A DNA stretch of 9,184 nucleotides from an uncultured Bacilli bacterium (GCA_934202505.1 CAKPXW010000068.1:1-9184), one strand, 5' to 3'; shown: positions 1 to 5,961, numbered from the stretch's first letter. Notes: generated by a model not told the origin, from the letters alone. Translations and numbers: made by a program.

Positions 1-858
1 ATCACAATCTTTTAAATGTTTTTCAAAATTAAGATATTTTAAAATAGTGTCAATGCCATTTTTTAATGCTGCATTTAAAAAAACTAAAGCTCCATAGCCA
101 AAAGCTCCTGCAGCTCCAGTTCTTTTTCTATTGGCAAAGTTATAACCATACTTATTCAAAATAAATTTATCTAGATAACATAAATTATAATCTAACATTT
201 TGATCATATTATTATCTGCACCTTTTTGTTTTGCAAAAACATAAGCTGCCCCATTTGTCCCATGCATAGGGTTTATTACATCACATATACAAGTAACTTT
301 AATATTTGCTAATTTTTCTTTTATTATTGATAAATTGATATCTTTAATTTCAGTTAAATTTTGACCAAGAGGAATAAATTCTTGATTATTTATATTATAA
401 AATTTAGCACCAAGAGCGCAAGCACAGCCACAACCAGCATCATTACTTACACTTCCCCCAAGTCCTATGATAATTTCTTTTACATGCTTATTTTCTATAG
501 CATCATTTATCATTTGACCAAGCCCATAAGAAGAGGCTATTTCAGGACTATTTTTTGATAATTGCTTTTTATATAATAAAGAAAGAGAAGCTATTTCCAT
601 AATGGCAACGTTATCTTTTATTGCATAATAAGCAGAACTTTTTTTAAAATAAGCATCTTTTATTGTTATTGAAACTTTTTCAAAAGATAAGTTTTCAATG
701 AAAAAGTCAACTGTACCTTCACCACCATCAGCAATAGGAAAAGCAATTACTTTACAAGAAGGAAAAAACTTATTTATAGTGTTTTTTGCTATAGTACATA
801 TTTCCTTACTACTTAGTGTTCCTTTAAATGAATCAGAAGCAACTACTATTTTATTCAT
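1..858 (-). CDS. glxK: Glycerate kinase (GlxK/GarK family), C-terminus beyond the window
   Basis: The enzyme phosphorylates D-glycerate with ATP to a phosphoglycerate, feeding glycolysis. The frame is open for 286 codons from ATG 858 to the left edge; family members are about 370-380 aa, so roughly a quarter is missing. Family motifs are plain: DSFKGTLSS (residues 9-17), ADGGEGTV (43-50), GLGGSVSNDAG (132-142), CDVINPMHGTNGAA (192-205) and TGAAGAFGYGALVFLNA (247-263), matching the family's C-terminal Gly/Ala-rich active-site stretch. No key residue looks lost in the visible part. It is the last visible gene of the minus-strand operon and starts 1 nt after the stop of the PII gene. No good Shine-Dalgarno precedes it, so its translation probably depends on coupling to that gene. 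Whether it makes 2- or 3-phosphoglycerate cannot be told here, so the symbol is tentative; the family call is firm. Confidence 0.93.
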   Translation of the reverse strand, partial: MNKIVVASDSFKGTLSSKEICTIAKNTINKFFPSCKVIAFPIADGGEGTVDFFIENLSFEKVSITIKDAYFKKSSAYYAIKDNVAIMEIASLSLLYKKQLSKNSPEIASSYGLGQMINDAIENKHVKEIIIGLGGSVSNDAGCGCACALGAKFYNINNQEFIPLGQNLTEIKDINLSIIKEKLANIKVTCICDVINPMHGTNGAAYVFAKQKGADNNMIKMLDYNLCYLDKFILNKYGYNFANRKRTGAAGAFGYGALVFLNAALKNGIDTILKYLNFEKHLKDCD

Positions 859-859
859 A

Positions 860-1189
860 TTATTCAAATTTATTAATACTTTTATTAAGTCCTACCACTT
901 CATCAACAGGTAAAGTAAAAGCAATTCCTTGACCAGCACTATTAAGTCCTACTTCTTTATAAAGATTGTGTAATATATCATCTTTGATTGTAGATTCTGT
1001 TAATATTAGTACAATTTCTTTTTCAGGATGCATAGCAATATTTAACATTTTTTCTGTTTCTTCTTTAGCAGTTCCACGAGCATTAATGATTGTTCCACCT
1101 CTTGCCCCACTTGCTCTTGCAACATCCATAACTGTATCAGCAAAACCAGCATTTACAATACACATAATTACTTCATATTTTTCATCCAT
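860..1189 (-). CDS. PII-family regulatory protein (second of the pair)
   Basis: A 109-aa PII-fold protein, close to the usual 112 aa. PII proteins are cytoplasmic trimers that bind ATP/ADP and often 2-oxoglutarate, and control transporters and enzymes through a flexible T-loop. Seen here: the first beta strand (YEVIMCIVNAG, 5-15), a Gly-rich nucleotide-binding turn ASGARGGTIINARGT (26-40), strand EIVLILT (58-64), and the C-terminal signature GQGIAFTLPVDEV (87-98). The region where the T-loop should lie is short, and the uridylylated Tyr of classical GlnB/GlnK is not evident, so covalent control by GlnD is unlikely (inference). The start is firm: GGAGGA at 1197-1202 lies 7 nt before the ATG, inside the end of the preceding gene, whose stop codon directly abuts this start. 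Position after a DUF1538 transporter gene and a second PII gene suggests it gates that transporter rather than the ammonium transporter AmtB. Confidence 0.85.
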   Translation of the reverse strand: MDEKYEVIMCIVNAGFADTVMDVARASGARGGTIINARGTAKEETEKMLNIAMHPEKEIVLILTESTIKDDILHNLYKEVGLNSAGQGIAFTLPVDEVVGLNKSINKFE

Positions 1190-1585
1190 TTAAAATTCCT
1201 CCTTCATGTTTGTTAAAAATTGATAAACAGTTTTGCCAATAAGAGAAGATAAAGGAACAGTAAAAGCAATTCCTCGGCCATTTTTTAATTTAAAATATTT
1301 ATCTTCATAGGCAGCAAATACATCATTTATTTTTTCTTGCTTGATAACACTTAAGATAATTGCTTTACTTGGATCTATATAACCAAACATATTGGAAAGA
1401 CCAGATGGAGCAGTACCTTTTCCATATAAAACAAGTTGATAACTAACGTCAAAACTTTCTAAAACATCTAAATAAAAATCACACTTTTCTCTTGCAACAA
1501 TTGTGAATAATAATTTTAATTTTTTAGGAGCAGTTAAAGGAGTATTTTTATTAACTTTTTTGATTTTTCTAATTTTTTCCGCCAT
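1190..1585 (-). CDS. Divergent PII-like protein with a basic N-terminal extension
   Basis: A 131-aa protein sharing the PII layout with its downstream neighbour: strand KLLFTIVARE (24-33), glycine turn YGKGTAPSG (54-62), strand KAIILSVIKQE (74-84) and C-terminal signature GRGIAFTVPL (103-112), which parallels GQGIAFTLPV in the 109-aa paralog. It differs by about 22 extra residues at the N-terminus, rich in Lys/Arg (MAEKIRKIKKVNK), and by a turn that lacks the neighbour's ARGG sequence. The two proteins therefore probably bind different ligands or form a hetero-oligomer; that is inference. The start at 1585 is supported by AGGTGA (1591-1596), overlapping the stop of the upstream DUF1538 gene, and there is no other internal Met before residue 66. 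The gap to the DUF1538 stop is 9 nt, so the two are co-transcribed. Family membership rests on the strand order and the C-terminal signature; nucleotide binding is not shown. Confidence 0.75.
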   Translation of the reverse strand: MAEKIRKIKKVNKNTPLTAPKKLKLLFTIVAREKCDFYLDVLESFDVSYQLVLYGKGTAPSGLSNMFGYIDPSKAIILSVIKQEKINDVFAAYEDKYFKLKNGRGIAFTVPLSSLIGKTVYQFLTNMKEEF

Positions 1586-1594
1586 CTATTTCAC

Positions 1595-3118
1595 CTAGAA
1601 AGTAATAATTCTTTCATCATCAGCATCGACAATTCTCTTAATACGAGCTTTTTCACGAACTTTATCAGTAATGATTGATTTAAAACCTAATAATTGAATT
1701 GTAATTAAAGGAGTCATTGCAACCATAGCAACAATTCCAAAAGCACATTCAAGAATGTAATTTTCCCCCTGTAAGACCATACATGCTCCAATAGCCATTG
1801 GTAAGATAAAAGTTGAAGTTAATGGTCCTGAAGCAACACCTCCAGAGTCAAAGGCAATGGCTGTGTAAACTTTTGGAACAAAAAACGATAATCCAAGTGA
1901 AATTAAATATCCAGGTATTAAATAATATAGTAATGAAAAATTAAAGTAAATTCTTATCATTGAAAGACATATTGAAGTGCCAACACCAAGACATAGAGCA
2001 ATTAGCATTGAATGTTTTGATACACCACCAGTCGTTACTTCTTCTACTTGTTTTGTTAGAACATGAATTGCTGGTTCAGCAAGAACAACAACAACTCCTA
2101 AAATAAATCCACAAATGATGATGGCAACTGGATGACTTTTAGCAATCATGTTACCAATTTTATAGCCAATTGGCATAAATCCAATATTTGCAGCTGCTAA
2201 AAATATAACTAATCCCATTAAAGTATATAGTATTCCTATACCAATTCTAAATAAAGCATTTTTAGGAAGTTTAATAAATATAAATTGAATAATTAAGAAA
2301 AATACTACTATAAGACCAAGCGCTAATAAAACCTCTAAAAATGTTTTATTTATAGTAGATAAAACATATGGAAGCATTTTGTTTGGTAAAGAGTAATTTG
2401 GGACGGAATAATCAATAGTGCCATTTATAGAAAGACCTAATAAAAGTATAACAAGAATAGGACCAATAGAGCATAAAGCTACAATTCCGAAACTGTTTTC
2501 TTTACTTTCCCTACCACCAATAGTTTGAGCAATACCAAGTCCTAGCGCCATAATAAATGGTACAGTAATAGGACCAGTTGTAACACCACCTGAGTCAAAT
2601 GCTAACGAAAGAATTTTTTCTCCACCATTATTGTATAATAGACAAACTAGAGAAAATAGTACCATATAGAAAAACATTAACAAAAATGCTAAATCTTTTT
2701 TAAATACGATTTTCATAACAGCAATAACCAAGAAAAGACCGACACCAATACCCACTGAAACAATTAATGTTGTTTTATTAATTACATCAGACACTTGAGT
2801 GGCTAAAACTGTTAAATCAGGTTCGGCAATAGTAATTAAAACTCCCATTATGAAACATATTAGTAATATGATATGGAGTTTTTTAGATTTTACAAGTGAT
2901 GAACCAATTTTTTCTCCCATTGGACTCATTGCAATATCAGCCCCCAAACTAAATAAAGCAATACCTACTATTAAACCTAAAGAACTAAGTAAAAAGACGA
3001 TTAATTCTTTACTAGTTAAACTTAATAAAGGAGTAAAATATAATATAATAACAATTATAGTTACAGGCAATACCGAAAATAAAGATTCTTTTAACTTTGT
3101 CCACAACAAATGTAACAT
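1595..3118 (-). CDS. DUF1538 integral membrane protein, two fused repeats (UmpAB-like putative cation/H+ antiporter)
   Basis: A 507-aa polytopic membrane protein built from two homologous halves. Motifs recur with a 249-residue offset: MSPMGEKIG (64-72) and FMPIGYKIG (314-322); AEPDLTVLATQV (98-109) and AEPAIHVLTKQV (347-358); AFDSGGVTTGP (173-183) and AFDSGGVASGP (422-432); and SFGIVAL / AFGIVAM near each half's end. The acidic AEP and FDSGG motifs inside hydrophobic helices are the best ion-binding candidates. In Halomonas a pair of separate DUF1538 proteins (UmpA/UmpB) was reported as a two-component Na+(Li+,K+)/H+ antiporter; this looks like the fused version. A highly charged cytoplasmic tail (about residues 485-505) follows. 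A longer frame begins at a TTG at 3184, but that TTG is the promoter -35; ATG 3118 has a ribosome binding site 6 nt upstream. Both PII genes follow directly, which suggests PII gating. The transported ion is inferred, not shown. Confidence 0.88.
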   Translation of the reverse strand: MLHLLWTKLKESLFSVLPVTIIVIILYFTPLLSLTSKELIVFLLSSLGLIVGIALFSLGADIAMSPMGEKIGSSLVKSKKLHIILLICFIMGVLITIAEPDLTVLATQVSDVINKTTLIVSVGIGVGLFLVIAVMKIVFKKDLAFLLMFFYMVLFSLVCLLYNNGGEKILSLAFDSGGVTTGPITVPFIMALGLGIAQTIGGRESKENSFGIVALCSIGPILVILLLGLSINGTIDYSVPNYSLPNKMLPYVLSTINKTFLEVLLALGLIVVFFLIIQFIFIKLPKNALFRIGIGILYTLMGLVIFLAAANIGFMPIGYKIGNMIAKSHPVAIIICGFILGVVVVLAEPAIHVLTKQVEEVTTGGVSKHSMLIALCLGVGTSICLSMIRIYFNFSLLYYLIPGYLISLGLSFFVPKVYTAIAFDSGGVASGPLTSTFILPMAIGACMVLQGENYILECAFGIVAMVAMTPLITIQLLGFKSIITDKVREKARIKRIVDADDERIITF

Positions 3119-3124
3119 AATTTT

Positions 3125-3131
3125 CCACCCC
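3125..3131 (-). promoter_or_regulatory. Ribosome binding site that fixes the DUF1538 start
   Basis: On the minus strand GGGGTGG lies 6 nt before ATG 3118. The other in-frame starts, ATG 3133 and TTG 3184, have only A/T-rich sequence upstream. This makes 3118 the likely start and removes 22 residues from the longest reading. Confidence 0.6.
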
Positions 3132-3155
3132 ATTTCAAAAAATATTTTCAAAAAG

Positions 3156-3184
3156 ATTGTATCATTTTTTTTACTTTCATGCAA
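3156..3184 (-). promoter_or_regulatory. SigA-type promoter of the DUF1538-PII-PII-glxK operon
   Basis: On the minus strand TTGCAT (3184-3179) and TACAAT (3161-3156) are separated by exactly 17 bp, a near-consensus vegetative promoter. Transcription would start near 3149, giving a leader of about 30 nt before ATG 3118, just enough for the GGGGTGG site. No other promoter is obvious in the gaps of the operon, so all four genes are probably on one transcript. Confidence 0.6.
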
Positions 3185-3254
3185 TTAGTTATTTATTACA
3201 ATCTGTCTAGTCTTCTTTAAAAATTATATGCAAAAAATTATGTAAATATATCTA

Positions 3255-3404
3255 TTATTTAACAATATTTAAATAACCATAGCGTTTGTTTTTACTAATT
3301 AGAAAATATAATGATAAAGTCAAAGATAACATTTCTGAAAAAACAATACTTAACCATAATCCATTTGCTTTAAATATTAATGGTAAAAAATAAATTGCAA
3401 TAAT
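3255..3404 (-). pseudogene. C-terminal remnant of a MATE-family multidrug exporter
   Basis: On the minus strand 49 codons end at two tandem stops (TAA 3255-3257, then TAG). They read as the last two helices and tail of a MATE transporter: IIAIYFLPLIFKANGLWLS, then IVFSEMLSLTLSLYFL, then a basic tail ISKNKRYGYL. The NGLWLS...SE arrangement followed by a KNKRYGY-like end is typical of Bacillota MATE exporters, which are about 450 aa and expel cationic drugs using Na+ or H+. Everything upstream is gone: the frame meets TAA at 3405-3407 and no start is available, so about 90% of the gene is missing. It lies beside a truncated MerR-like regulator on the other strand. The call rests on a short but characteristic stretch and has not been checked by a search. 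Confidence 0.6.
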
Positions 3405-3474
3405 TTAAAAAATAAAAGATTTAGAACAAAGTGTCAGAAATATTGATTTATTATCAAATTTAAAAAGAATACAA

Positions 3475-3873
3475 ATGATATCTAATTTTAAAGAAAAACA
3501 CATTGTTCCTTCAATGTATTTTGTTTTAATTCCATTAAATAGCATTGAAAATTTTGACAAATGTTTGGCTAAAAATTTAAAAAACTATATAAATAATAAA
3601 TGCTATATAGGTTATTTATATGGAATATTTTTGACTAAAATAGATGGAAAAAGTAAAACATATTTATTTTTTGAAACACAAAAACAAACAAAATTATTAA
3701 GCAAAGAACATCGATTATTTACTATTAATAAAGGGAAGTATTATACACATTTGTCCTTTAATGTTTCTACAAGTTTAAATGATTATTTAGAGTATGCTTT
3801 TTACATACAAGTAATCGATAAAAAGGAAAATAGTAACATTTATCAAGTGTTTGAAAAGAAACAAGATATTTAA
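3475..3873 (+). CDS. Effector-domain remnant of a MerR-like regulator (probably 5'-truncated gene)
   Basis: The 132-aa reading has no DNA-binding domain. The same frame is open 22 codons further upstream, to a TAA at 3406-3408, and those codons read as a coiled-coil linker (IKDLEQSVRNIDLL...LKRIQ) running into FKEKH, the layout that joins the helix-turn-helix and ligand-binding halves of BmrR/TipA-type MerR regulators. The rest looks like the GyrI-like ligand-binding fold: an early strand SMYFVLIPL, a middle strand YGIFLTKIDGK, and INKGKYYTHLSF (about 82-93) followed by a Tyr/Leu helix (YLEYAFY), where family members carry their repeated half-motif. Full MerR regulators of this class are about 270 aa, so the visible 154 codons fit loss of the N-terminal half. 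ATG 3475 has no convincing Shine-Dalgarno and no promoter is seen. It is best read as a decaying gene; a functional standalone ligand-binding protein is possible. Family assignment is moderate. Confidence 0.45.
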   Translation: MISNFKEKHIVPSMYFVLIPLNSIENFDKCLAKNLKNYINNKCYIGYLYGIFLTKIDGKSKTYLFFETQKQTKLLSKEHRLFTINKGKYYTHLSFNVSTSLNDYLEYAFYIQVIDKKENSNIYQVFEKKQDI

Positions 3874-3897
3874 ATTTTGTTTTTAAAAAGTATAGTA

Positions 3898-3943
3898 AAC
3901 ATTTTTAAAAGATAGTACTTTACAACCTCATTTTGAAAATGTT
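3898..3943. repeat. 13-bp inverted repeat enclosing the zinc-ribbon promoter -35
   Basis: AACATTTTTAAAA (3898-3910) is complementary to TTTTGAAAATGTT (3931-3943), with 12 Watson-Crick pairs and one G-T. A 20-nt centre contains the -35 hexamer, and the right arm reaches the edge of the -10. No T-run follows, so it is not a terminator. It could be an operator, but AT-rich composition makes a chance match possible. Confidence 0.4.
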
Positions 3944-3948
3944 ATACT
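3919..3948 (+). promoter_or_regulatory. Promoter of the zinc-ribbon gene
   Basis: TTTACA (3919-3924) and TATACT (3943-3948) are 18 bp apart, each close to the SigA consensus. Transcription would begin near 3955, leaving a leader of about 80 nt before ATG 4035, long for a gene of 75 codons. It is the only good promoter seen between the MerR remnant and asnA, so it may also serve the asnA operon by read-through. Confidence 0.55.
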
Positions 3949-3965
3949 TTATATGGTATTTTTAA

Positions 3966-3995
3966 AAAGGAGTTCGGAAGTATTTTCCTTCCTTT
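3966..3995 (+). promoter_or_regulatory. Structured 5' leader of the zinc-ribbon mRNA
   Basis: A hairpin can form from AAAGGA (3966-3971) with TCCTTT (3990-3995) and GGAA (3976-3979) with TTCC (3985-3988), with a small asymmetric bulge between the two stems. The same pyrimidine tract (CCTTCC, 3987-3992) can instead pair with GGAAGG (4024-4029), next to the true ribosome binding site AAAAGGAGG (4017-4025). Two mutually exclusive folds would open or mask the site. Function as a switch is inference. Confidence 0.35.
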
Positions 3996-4034
3996 CATTA
4001 AAACACCAAATGCACCAAAAGGAGGAAGGACAAA

Positions 4035-4262
4035 ATGGAAGATAAAAATATCGTTTGTAAAGATTGTGGAAAGACATTTGTATTTACAGTAAGAGAACAA
4101 GAATTCTATAAAGAAAAAGGTCTAGAACATGATCCAGTACGTTGCCGTGAATGTCGTGCAGCTAGAAAAGCAAAATTCGCTGCTAAAGCTGAAGCAACAC
4201 CAGCTGCTGAAGAAGTAAAAGAAGAAGCTCCAGCAACTACAGAAAATACTGAAAATAACTAG
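4035..4262 (+). CDS. Small zinc-ribbon protein (zf-trcl-like) with acidic Ala/Glu tail
   Basis: The 75-aa protein has two Cys knuckles, CKDC (8-11) and CREC (37-40), with EQEFYKEKGLEHDPVRC between them; this is the layout of the probable zinc-ribbon family zf-trcl, common as short stand-alone proteins. One Zn2+ would be held by the four cysteines. The ribbon is followed by a basic stretch (RAARKAKFAAK, 41-51) and a disordered Ala/Glu/Thr tail (52-75), which suggests binding to nucleic acid or a ribosome-like partner; no function is established that I can name. Codon choice differs from the neighbours: CGT and CGC for Arg and many GCT/GCA Ala codons suggest high expression. The start is firm (AAAAGGAGG at 4017-4025). 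It has its own promoter, an approximately 80-nt structured leader and its own terminator. Long structured leaders recall cold-shock mRNAs, an analogy only. Confidence 0.85.
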   Translation: MEDKNIVCKDCGKTFVFTVREQEFYKEKGLEHDPVRCRECRAARKAKFAAKAEATPAAEEVKEEAPATTENTENN

Positions 4263-4275
4263 TAAAATAAAAAAA

Positions 4276-4303
4276 GCATCTTCTTATTTGGAGATGTTTT
4301 TTT
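4276..4303 (+). terminator. Intrinsic terminator between the zinc-ribbon gene and asnA
   Basis: GCATCTTC (4276-4283) pairs with GGAGATGT (4290-4297) through eight pairs, two of them G-U, around a TTATTT loop. A run of seven T follows (4297-4303). It ends only 21 nt before ATG of asnA, with no room for a promoter between. Confidence 0.75.
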
Positions 4304-4324
4304 CTTTATAAAGGAGAGACATAT

Positions 4325-5284
4325 ATGTATAAATCTAAATTAAATCTATTAGAAACAGAAATTGCTATTAAATATGTTAAAGATACATTTGAAAATCAAC
4401 TTGCAAATAAATTAAAGTTAATTCGTGTTTCTGCACCTTTATTTGTTTATAAAGAAACAGGGCTAAATGATGATTTATCAGGAAAAGAAGTTCCTATTTC
4501 TTTTATGGTAAATGATCAGCAAGTAGAGATAGTTCATTCACTTGCCAAATGGAAAAGAAATGCTTTATTAAGGTATGGATTTAAAATGCATGAGGGTTTA
4601 TATACAGATATGAACGCTATTAGAAAGGATGAAGTTCTAGATAATGTTCATTCACTATATGTTGACCAATGGGATTGGGAAAAAATAATTGCTAAGGATG
4701 AAAGAAATTTTGATACATTAAAAAATATTGTGAAAGATATTTATAGTGTCTTGCTTCAAGTTGAAAAAAAAGTTAATCAAAAATATCCTGCTTTTGAAAA
4801 AAAACTTCCTAAAGATATAACTTTTATTTCTACTGCTGAATTATTAAATCTTTATCCTAATTTAACTAGTAAACAACGTGAAAAAGAGATTTGTAAAAAG
4901 TATAAAGCTATATTTTTATATCAAATAGGATGGCCTTTGCAAAATGGTAGTGCTCATGATTTACGCGCTGCAGATTATGATGATTGGAATTTAAATGGTG
5001 ACATTCTTGTTTATGATAAAGTAATTGATGATGCTTTAGAACTTTCATCAATGGGAATAAGAGTAGACAAGGAAAGCTTGATAAAACAACTTAATTTTAA
5101 AAAAGAAGGACATAAATTAACTTCACCTTATAGTAATGATATTTTAGAAGAAAAATTACCATATACAGTTGGAGGCGGTATAGGCCAATCAAGAGTTTGT
5201 ATGTTTTATCTAGAAAAGAAACATATTGGCGAAGTTCAATGCTCTATATGGGATGATAAAGAAAAGGAAGTTACATTATTATGA
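4325..5284 (+). CDS. asnA: Aspartate--ammonia ligase (AsnA)
   Basis: It makes L-asparagine from L-aspartate and free ammonia with ATP cleaved to AMP and PPi, in the cytoplasm; its fold is that of class II aminoacyl-tRNA synthetases. The 319-aa length is near the 330 aa of E. coli AsnA. Conserved blocks are intact: SLAKWKR (72-78), EGLYTDMNAIR (90-100), VHSLYVDQWDWE (108-119), HDLRAADYDDW (211-221, aspartate/ATP site) and GGGIGQSR (283-290, the class II motif 3 equivalent). The start is set by AAGGAG at 4311-4316. The stop TGA overlaps the next gene's ATG by 4 nt, so translation of the next gene is coupled. Using ammonia rather than glutamine suits a gut or fermenting lifestyle. There is no promoter in the 21 nt after the upstream terminator, so expression may rely on read-through from the zinc-ribbon promoter. 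The identification is secure. Confidence 0.97.
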   Translation: MYKSKLNLLETEIAIKYVKDTFENQLANKLKLIRVSAPLFVYKETGLNDDLSGKEVPISFMVNDQQVEIVHSLAKWKRNALLRYGFKMHEGLYTDMNAIRKDEVLDNVHSLYVDQWDWEKIIAKDERNFDTLKNIVKDIYSVLLQVEKKVNQKYPAFEKKLPKDITFISTAELLNLYPNLTSKQREKEICKKYKAIFLYQIGWPLQNGSAHDLRAADYDDWNLNGDILVYDKVIDDALELSSMGIRVDKESLIKQLNFKKEGHKLTSPYSNDILEEKLPYTVGGGIGQSRVCMFYLEKKHIGEVQCSIWDDKEKEVTLL

Positions 5285-5961
5285 AATTAGTTGTTGCTAT
5301 CGGTGGCGGTAACATTGAAAAAGAAACTACTAAATCTATTGATGAATATATTGTCTCAAAGGTAAATAAAAAAGAAAAGAAAGTTCTTTTGATTCCAATT
5401 GCAAGTAATGATTCAGCTCATTATATTGAAGTGTTTACTAATTATTATAGTAGATTTGATTGTAAAATTGATGTTTTAAGATTATCAAGTGAAACCAATG
5501 AAAATCTAATTAGAAGTAAAATATTTACAGCCGATATTATTTATATAGGTGGGGGGAATACTTCAAAAATGTTAAGAGTTTTTAAAAGAACAAAGGTCAA
5601 TGAATTTTTAAAAATGGCTTATGAAAAAGGAATCATTATTGCAGGTATTAGTGCTGGAGCAGCAGGCCTTTTTTCTTGTTGTTTAAGTGACGCTAATCGA
5701 TCAACTAATATAAATAATCCCTTATCAATTATAAATGGAATGGGAATTGTACCATTTTTTATGACACCTCATTATAATAATGAAGAAAGAAAACAATTTG
5801 ATATTGAAGTAACCCAAATTGATAAAATAGGAATAGCAATTGAAGATGATGTGGCTTTTGTTTATGAAGATGAAATCATTAAAGTTATAAAATCTAATTT
5901 AAATAATAACGTATTTATTTTTGAAAATAATAAGAAGGAAATTATAAAGGAACAAGCATGA
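5281..5961 (+). CDS. Peptidase E-like S51-family serine hydrolase
   Basis: A 226-aa cytoplasmic enzyme of the peptidase S51 family, related to class I glutamine amidotransferases. The family includes PepE, which splits Asp-X dipeptides, and cyanophycinases. Seen: N-terminal strand and glycine loop VVAIGGGN (4-11), IYIGGGNT (87-94), nucleophile elbow AGISAGAAG (121-129) with Ser124 as the catalytic residue, MTPHYNN (161-167) with His164 as the probable second residue, and IGIAIEDD (183-190), which may carry the acidic partner. The length matches Bacillota peptidase E-like proteins rather than the longer cyanophycinases. It starts within the asnA stop (ATGA) and ends with a second ATGA overlap into the kinase gene. 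Release of aspartate from peptides would supply AsnA, a plausible but unproven link. The odd Cys pair FSCCLS after the nucleophile elbow is unexplained. Family secure, substrate not. Confidence 0.83.
   Translation: MKLVVAIGGGNIEKETTKSIDEYIVSKVNKKEKKVLLIPIASNDSAHYIEVFTNYYSRFDCKIDVLRLSSETNENLIRSKIFTADIIYIGGGNTSKMLRVFKRTKVNEFLKMAYEKGIIIAGISAGAAGLFSCCLSDANRSTNINNPLSIINGMGIVPFFMTPHYNNEERKQFDIEVTQIDKIGIAIEDDVAFVYEDEIIKVIKSNLNNNVFIFENNKKEIIKEQA

Noticed and set aside
361..558. Plus-strand short frame antisense to glycerate kinase (and similar ones at 698-913, 966-1193, 2799-3188 and 6971-7168)
   Set aside because: Each lies opposite a gene with clear family motifs and has no ribosome site or recognisable domain.
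3408..3480. Continuation of the MATE reading frame beyond its TAA on the minus strand (reads IFLTLCSKSFIF, vaguely MATE-like)
   Set aside because: It is antisense to the MerR-like coiled-coil linker, which reads well without stops, and the MATE frame is broken at 3405-3407. The similarity is probably composition.
3887..3921. AAAGTA/TACTTT inverted repeat after the MerR remnant as a terminator
   Set aside because: The arms are only 6 bp with a loop over 20 nt and no T-run follows.
5281..5961. Cyanophycinase assignment for the S51 protein
   Set aside because: The protein is shorter than typical cyanophycinases and no cyanophycin synthetase is near; peptidase E-like is the simpler call.
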